Origin: RH-AL1 sp964245015
GTDB taxonomy: Bacteria; Pseudomonadota; Alphaproteobacteria; Rhizobiales; Beijerinckiaceae
Length of the DNA stretch: 7,819 bases
Reading direction: 5' to 3'
Assembly (NCBI GenBank): GCA_964245015.1
Contig: CAXTMA010000204.1
Span: 1-7,819 of the forward strand
Under the pieces are notes generated by a model. That model was not told the DNA's origin. It made no database searches and was given only the letters and a program-made list of their open reading frames with translations. Positions 5,247 to 7,819 of the stretch are shown piece by piece. Within the stretch, counting starts at the first letter, position 1. Each line of letters starts with the position of its first letter. Both the position numbers and the translations under genes were made by a program.

Positions 5247-5951
5247 CAGGAAGCTTTTCATCCAGGCGGCGATCCGGCCGCTGTCGTTGGGCCCGTCGAG
5301 GGAGGCGATGGCGGCCGCCCGCTGCGCCGGCGTGATCGCGGGCGCGCGGCGCGCGTCCAGCAGCGCGCGGGCGAAGTCGGGCGTGAACTCCGGGTGGAAC
5401 TGGCAGGACATCGCCGGGTGGTCGGCGTAGCTCAGCACCGCGACGGGGGTGAAGGCGCTGCGCGCATGCACGGTGCTGCGCGGCGGCGCGATCACGACCT
5501 GATCCTGGTGCGAGGCGGGGAGCGCCACCGCCTCGTCCCGGTCCAGCCAGGGTGCGGCCCCCATGCTCTCGGCGACCATCTCGTATCGGTGAAGCCCGAC
5601 GCCCCACCCCTGCGGCGCCCGTGCCACCGTGCCGCCGAAGGCCCGCGCCATCAGCTGGTGGCCGAAGCAGATGCCGACGAGCTTGGTTCGCGCCTTCGCG
5701 GCGGCGCGCAGGGCGTCGGCGAGGTCCGCGATCCACGGCAGGGCATCGTTGGCACCGCAGGCCGAGCCGGACACCACCAGGGCGTCGCACGCGCCAGGCG
5801 GCGGGAGCGACCCTTCGAAGGCGCGAAACGCTGCGAACCGGAACGCATCGCCGGTTCCGCCGAGCAGGCGCGCGATCATCGCGCCATAGGTGCCGAACCG
5901 CGGCACCAGCGACGGCGGCGGCTCGCCCGCCTCGATGAGGCCGATCCTCAT
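5238..5951 (-). CDS. Stand-alone class I glutamine amidotransferase (GMP synthase GATase-like)
   Basis: Predicted cytoplasmic enzyme of the class I glutamine amidotransferase fold, 237 aa. The catalytic triad is complete: nucleophile C95 in GICFGHQ (93-99) and H186/E188 in QFHPEF (184-189). The oxyanion-loop region reads VVSGSACGAND (59-69), in place of the more common GGP-type loop. No ATP pyrophosphatase or synthetase domain is attached or encoded nearby, so it is not guaA. Proteins like this are often annotated only as 'type 1 glutamine amidotransferase'. They may hydrolyse glutamine or gamma-glutamyl compounds, or supply ammonia to an unknown partner. The ATG overlaps the lysC stop as TGATG, so it is probably co-transcribed and translationally coupled. 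The stop lies in the shared inverted repeat at 5220-5246. The family is certain; the substrate is unknown. Confidence 0.9.
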   Translation of the reverse strand: MRIGLIEAGEPPPSLVPRFGTYGAMIARLLGGTGDAFRFAAFRAFEGSLPPPGACDALVVSGSACGANDALPWIADLADALRAAAKARTKLVGICFGHQLMARAFGGTVARAPQGWGVGLHRYEMVAESMGAAPWLDRDEAVALPASHQDQVVIAPPRSTVHARSAFTPVAVLSYADHPAMSCQFHPEFTPDFARALLDARRAPAITPAQRAAAIASLDGPNDSGRIAAWMKSFLLA

Positions 5952-7201
5952 CAGCCGGCCGGCGCCGCCGTCCTGTCGAGCCCGTAGAGCGTGTGCAGCG
6001 TACGCACGGCCAGCTCGGTATAGGCGGCATCGATCAGCACCGAGAACTTGATCTCCGAGGTGGTGATGGCGCGAATGTTGATGCCCTTGTCCGACAGCGC
6101 CTTGAAGGCGCGGGCGGCGACGCCGGCGTGGGATCGCATGCCGACCCCGATCGCCGACACCTTGACCACGTCGGTGGAGCCTTCCAACAGCTCGAAGCCG
6201 ACCTGCGCCTTCTTCGCCTGGAGCAGCGCGCAGGCGCGGTCGAAGTCGGCGGTGGTGGTGGTGAAGGTCATGTCTGTGTAGCGGTTGTCGTCGGAGGCCA
6301 CCTGGATGATCATGTCGACGTTGATGTTGGCTTCCGACAGCGGCCCGAAGATGCCGGCGGCGACGCCGGGCGAGTCCTTGAGCCGGCGCAGGGTGATCTG
6401 CGCCTCGTCGCGCGAGAAGGCGATGCCGGTGACGACCTGATGTTCCACGATGTCCTCCTCCTCACAGATGAGCGTGCCGGGCTGGGGATTGGCGGGGTCG
6501 TCGAAGGACGAGCGCACGAAGGTCGGCACGCCGTGCACCATGGCCAGCTCCACCGAGCGGACCTGCAGCACCTTGGCGCCGAGCGAGGCCATCTCCAGCA
6601 TCTCCTCGAAGGCGACCCTTTGCAGGCGCCGCGCCTTGGGCACGATGCGCGGGTCGGTGGTGTAAACCCCGTCGACGTCGGTGTAGATGTCGCAGCGGTC
6701 GGCGCGGATCGCCGCCGCCACCGCCACCGCCGAGGTGTCGGAGCCGCCGCGCCCCAGCGTCGAGATGCGGCTGGTCGGCTCGTGCACGCCCTGGAATCCG
6801 GCGATCACGGCCACCACCCCGCGGGCGAGATCGTCGAGGAGGCCCGAGCCGTCGATCGCCTCGATGCGGGCCACGCCGTGGGCGTCGCTGGTGCGCACGG
6901 GGATCTGCCAGCCCTGCCACGAGCGGGCGGGAAGGCCGAGCCGCTGCAGGGCGATGGCGAGCAGCCCGGCCGTGACTTGCTCGCCCGAGGCCACCACCGC
7001 ATCGTATTCGCGCGGGTCGGCGAGCGGCGAGGCGTCCTTGACCCAGGCGACCAGCTCGTTGGTCTTGCCCGACATCGCCGACACCACCACCGCCACGTCG
7101 TGGCCGGCGTCGCGTTCGCGCTTGACGTGGGCGGCGACGTTGCGGATGCGGTCGAGGTCGGCGACCGAAGTGCCGCCGAACTTCATCACGAGACGGGACA
7201 T
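5951..7201 (-). CDS. lysC: Aspartate kinase LysC (ACT-domain, feedback-regulated type)
   Basis: Phosphorylates L-aspartate with ATP, the committed step towards lysine, threonine, methionine and diaminopimelate. The 416 residues match the monofunctional LysC class. The N-terminal kinase domain (about 1-245) shows KFGGTS (7-12), VVVSAMSGKTNEL (38-50), ASGEQ (71-75), TLGRGGSDTSA (148-158) and YTDVDGVYTTDPR (173-185). Two ACT regulatory modules follow (about 262-335 and 345-410), including DSPGVAAGIF (277-286), ANINVDMI (291-298), VGMRSHAGVAARAF (353-366) and KGINIRAITTSEIKFSVLI (372-390). Feedback control by lysine and/or threonine is expected from the family, but the effector cannot be read from sequence. 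The start MSRLVMKFGG is the normal family N-terminus, though no Shine-Dalgarno is obvious. There is no fused homoserine dehydrogenase. The downstream amidotransferase overlaps by 1 nt. Confidence 0.97.
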   Translation of the reverse strand: MSRLVMKFGGTSVADLDRIRNVAAHVKRERDAGHDVAVVVSAMSGKTNELVAWVKDASPLADPREYDAVVASGEQVTAGLLAIALQRLGLPARSWQGWQIPVRTSDAHGVARIEAIDGSGLLDDLARGVVAVIAGFQGVHEPTSRISTLGRGGSDTSAVAVAAAIRADRCDIYTDVDGVYTTDPRIVPKARRLQRVAFEEMLEMASLGAKVLQVRSVELAMVHGVPTFVRSSFDDPANPQPGTLICEEEDIVEHQVVTGIAFSRDEAQITLRRLKDSPGVAAGIFGPLSEANINVDMIIQVASDDNRYTDMTFTTTTADFDRACALLQAKKAQVGFELLEGSTDVVKVSAIGVGMRSHAGVAARAFKALSDKGINIRAITTSEIKFSVLIDAAYTELAVRTLHTLYGLDRTAAPAG

Positions 7202-7236
7202 GGATGCGGTGTGGCTCGATGGCGGAACGGCGGGCA

Positions 7237-7265
7237 GTCATGCCGGCGGTGTTGGAGCGCGTCAA
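7237..7265 (-). promoter_or_regulatory. Candidate sigma-70 promoter of lysC
   Basis: Read on the minus strand, TTGACG (7265-7260, 5 of 6 matches to the -35 consensus), a 17-bp spacer and CATGAC (7242-7237, 3 of 6 at -10) lie about 36 bp before the lysC ATG. It is the best promoter-like pair in the 135-bp lysC/phzF intergenic region. The -10 is weak. An imperfect dyad (GGCGGT at 7245-7250 plus TTG, against CAACCGCC at 7263-7270) overlaps the -35 and spacer. Confidence 0.38.
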
Positions 7266-7336
7266 CCGCCCGTGCCGCCTTGAAGCCGTCGGCGTCCGTC
7301 CCTTGACTCCCGCCGCGACCGCGCACACCAAGCGCC

Positions 7337-7819
7337 ATGGCCGCACGGCGATATCACCTCCTCGACGTGTTCACCGCCAAGGCGCTCGCCGGCAACCCTT
7401 TAGCCGTGCTGCTCGACGCCGAAGGTCTCGACGACGGCGCGATGCAGGGCATCGCGGCCGAGTTCAACCTGTCGGAAACGGTGTTCGTGCTGCCGCCGCG
7501 CGACCCCGTGAGCTTCGCCAGGCTGCGCATCTTCACCCCCACCGTCGAGCTGCCCTTCGCCGGCCACCCCACGGTGGGTGCGGCGGTGCTGCTGGCGAGC
7601 CTGCGGGCGCCGGACCTGCTGCGCGCCGGCGAGGTCGGGTTGGTGCTGGAGGAGCCGATCGGCGCCGTGTCCTGCACCGCCCGCCACCGCCGCGGCGAGG
7701 CGGCCCACGCCCGCTTCGAGGTGCCGCGCCTCGCCCAGCCCTGGGGCGCAGGGCACGAGGGCCCGCCAGCCGAGGCGGCCTCGCTCGCGACCGCGTTCGG
7801 CTTGGCGGCTGGGGACATC
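7337..7819 (+). CDS. PhzF-family isomerase, N-terminal part (3' end outside window)
   Basis: PhzF-family proteins have a diaminopimelate-epimerase-like fold. PhzF itself isomerises trans-2,3-dihydro-3-hydroxyanthranilate in phenazine synthesis, but most genomic relatives, such as E. coli YddE, have unknown substrates. The fragment of 161 codons runs off the window end, from a family total of about 280-300. Motifs are YHLLDVFTAKALAGNPLAVL (6-25), AEFNLSETVF (41-50) with the conserved catalytic glutamate E47, and FTPTVELPFAGHPTVG (66-81). The second catalytic residue of the family, an aspartate in the other half, is outside the window. The ATG at 7337 gives the standard start; no clear Shine-Dalgarno is seen. 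It is divergent from lysC across 135 bp and has no phenazine gene beside it here, so a phenazine role is not supported. Residue 22 uses the rare TTA leucine codon (7400-7402). Confidence 0.93.
   Translation, partial: MAARRYHLLDVFTAKALAGNPLAVLLDAEGLDDGAMQGIAAEFNLSETVFVLPPRDPVSFARLRIFTPTVELPFAGHPTVGAAVLLASLRAPDLLRAGEVGLVLEEPIGAVSCTARHRRGEAAHARFEVPRLAQPWGAGHEGPPAEAASLATAFGLAAGDI

Noticed and set aside
5238..5951. Calling the amidotransferase guaA or a phenazine gene because of the phzF-like neighbour
   Set aside because: There is no ATP-pyrophosphatase or GMP-synthetase C-terminal domain, and no phenazine core genes are present. PhzF-family proteins are mostly unrelated to phenazines.
5993..7306. 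437-aa plus-strand ORF antisense to lysC
   Set aside because: It is rich in Gly, Arg, His and Asp without motifs, and is explained by the high G+C third positions of lysC, whose family match is unambiguous.

Overview
This is a GC-rich chromosomal window. By eye well over 60% of bases are G or C, and most third codon positions are G or C. It most resembles an alphaproteobacterium, probably of the order Hyphomicrobiales (Rhizobiales). The order yidC - ysxC/engB - argB - pyrimidine 5'-nucleotidase-like HAD gene is, from general knowledge, typical of that group. The protein sequences fit too: an arginine-sensitive-type ArgB and a LysC beginning MSRLVMKFGGTS. I cannot name a genus.

Layout. (1) 1-3023, plus strand: the 3' part of yidC (membrane insertase), ysxC/engB (ribosome-assembly GTPase), argB (acetylglutamate kinase), and a HAD-family phosphatase that overlaps argB by 4 nt and uses a TTG start. 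(2) 3031-4856: a divergent pair. A minus-strand XRE/MmyB-type regulator faces away from a plus-strand atypical short-chain dehydrogenase/reductase (SDR). Their 98-bp intergenic region is AT-enriched and holds a promoter-like sequence and a candidate operator dyad. (3) 4857-5237: a poorly explained stretch. It contains coding-like sequence (best plus-strand ORF 5037-5228) that appears to extend upstream without a usable start codon. It ends in a perfect 10-bp inverted repeat shared with the next gene. (4) 5238-7201, minus strand: lysC (aspartate kinase), followed with a TGATG overlap by a stand-alone class I glutamine amidotransferase. (5) 7337-7819, plus strand: the 5' part of a PhzF-family isomerase gene, divergent from lysC.

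How the genes work together. Regions 1 and 4 are mostly housekeeping: membrane-protein insertion, 50S assembly, arginine synthesis, and the first step of the aspartate-family amino acids. The regulator/SDR pair looks like a self-contained accessory switch next to them. I see no tRNA, rRNA, CRISPR array, insertion sequence or phage gene. Nothing amounts to a clear new multi-gene system. The items most worth a second look are the mirrored gene ends at 5220-5246, the orphan coding-like sequence before them, the divergent operator, and the unassigned amidotransferase coupled to lysC.
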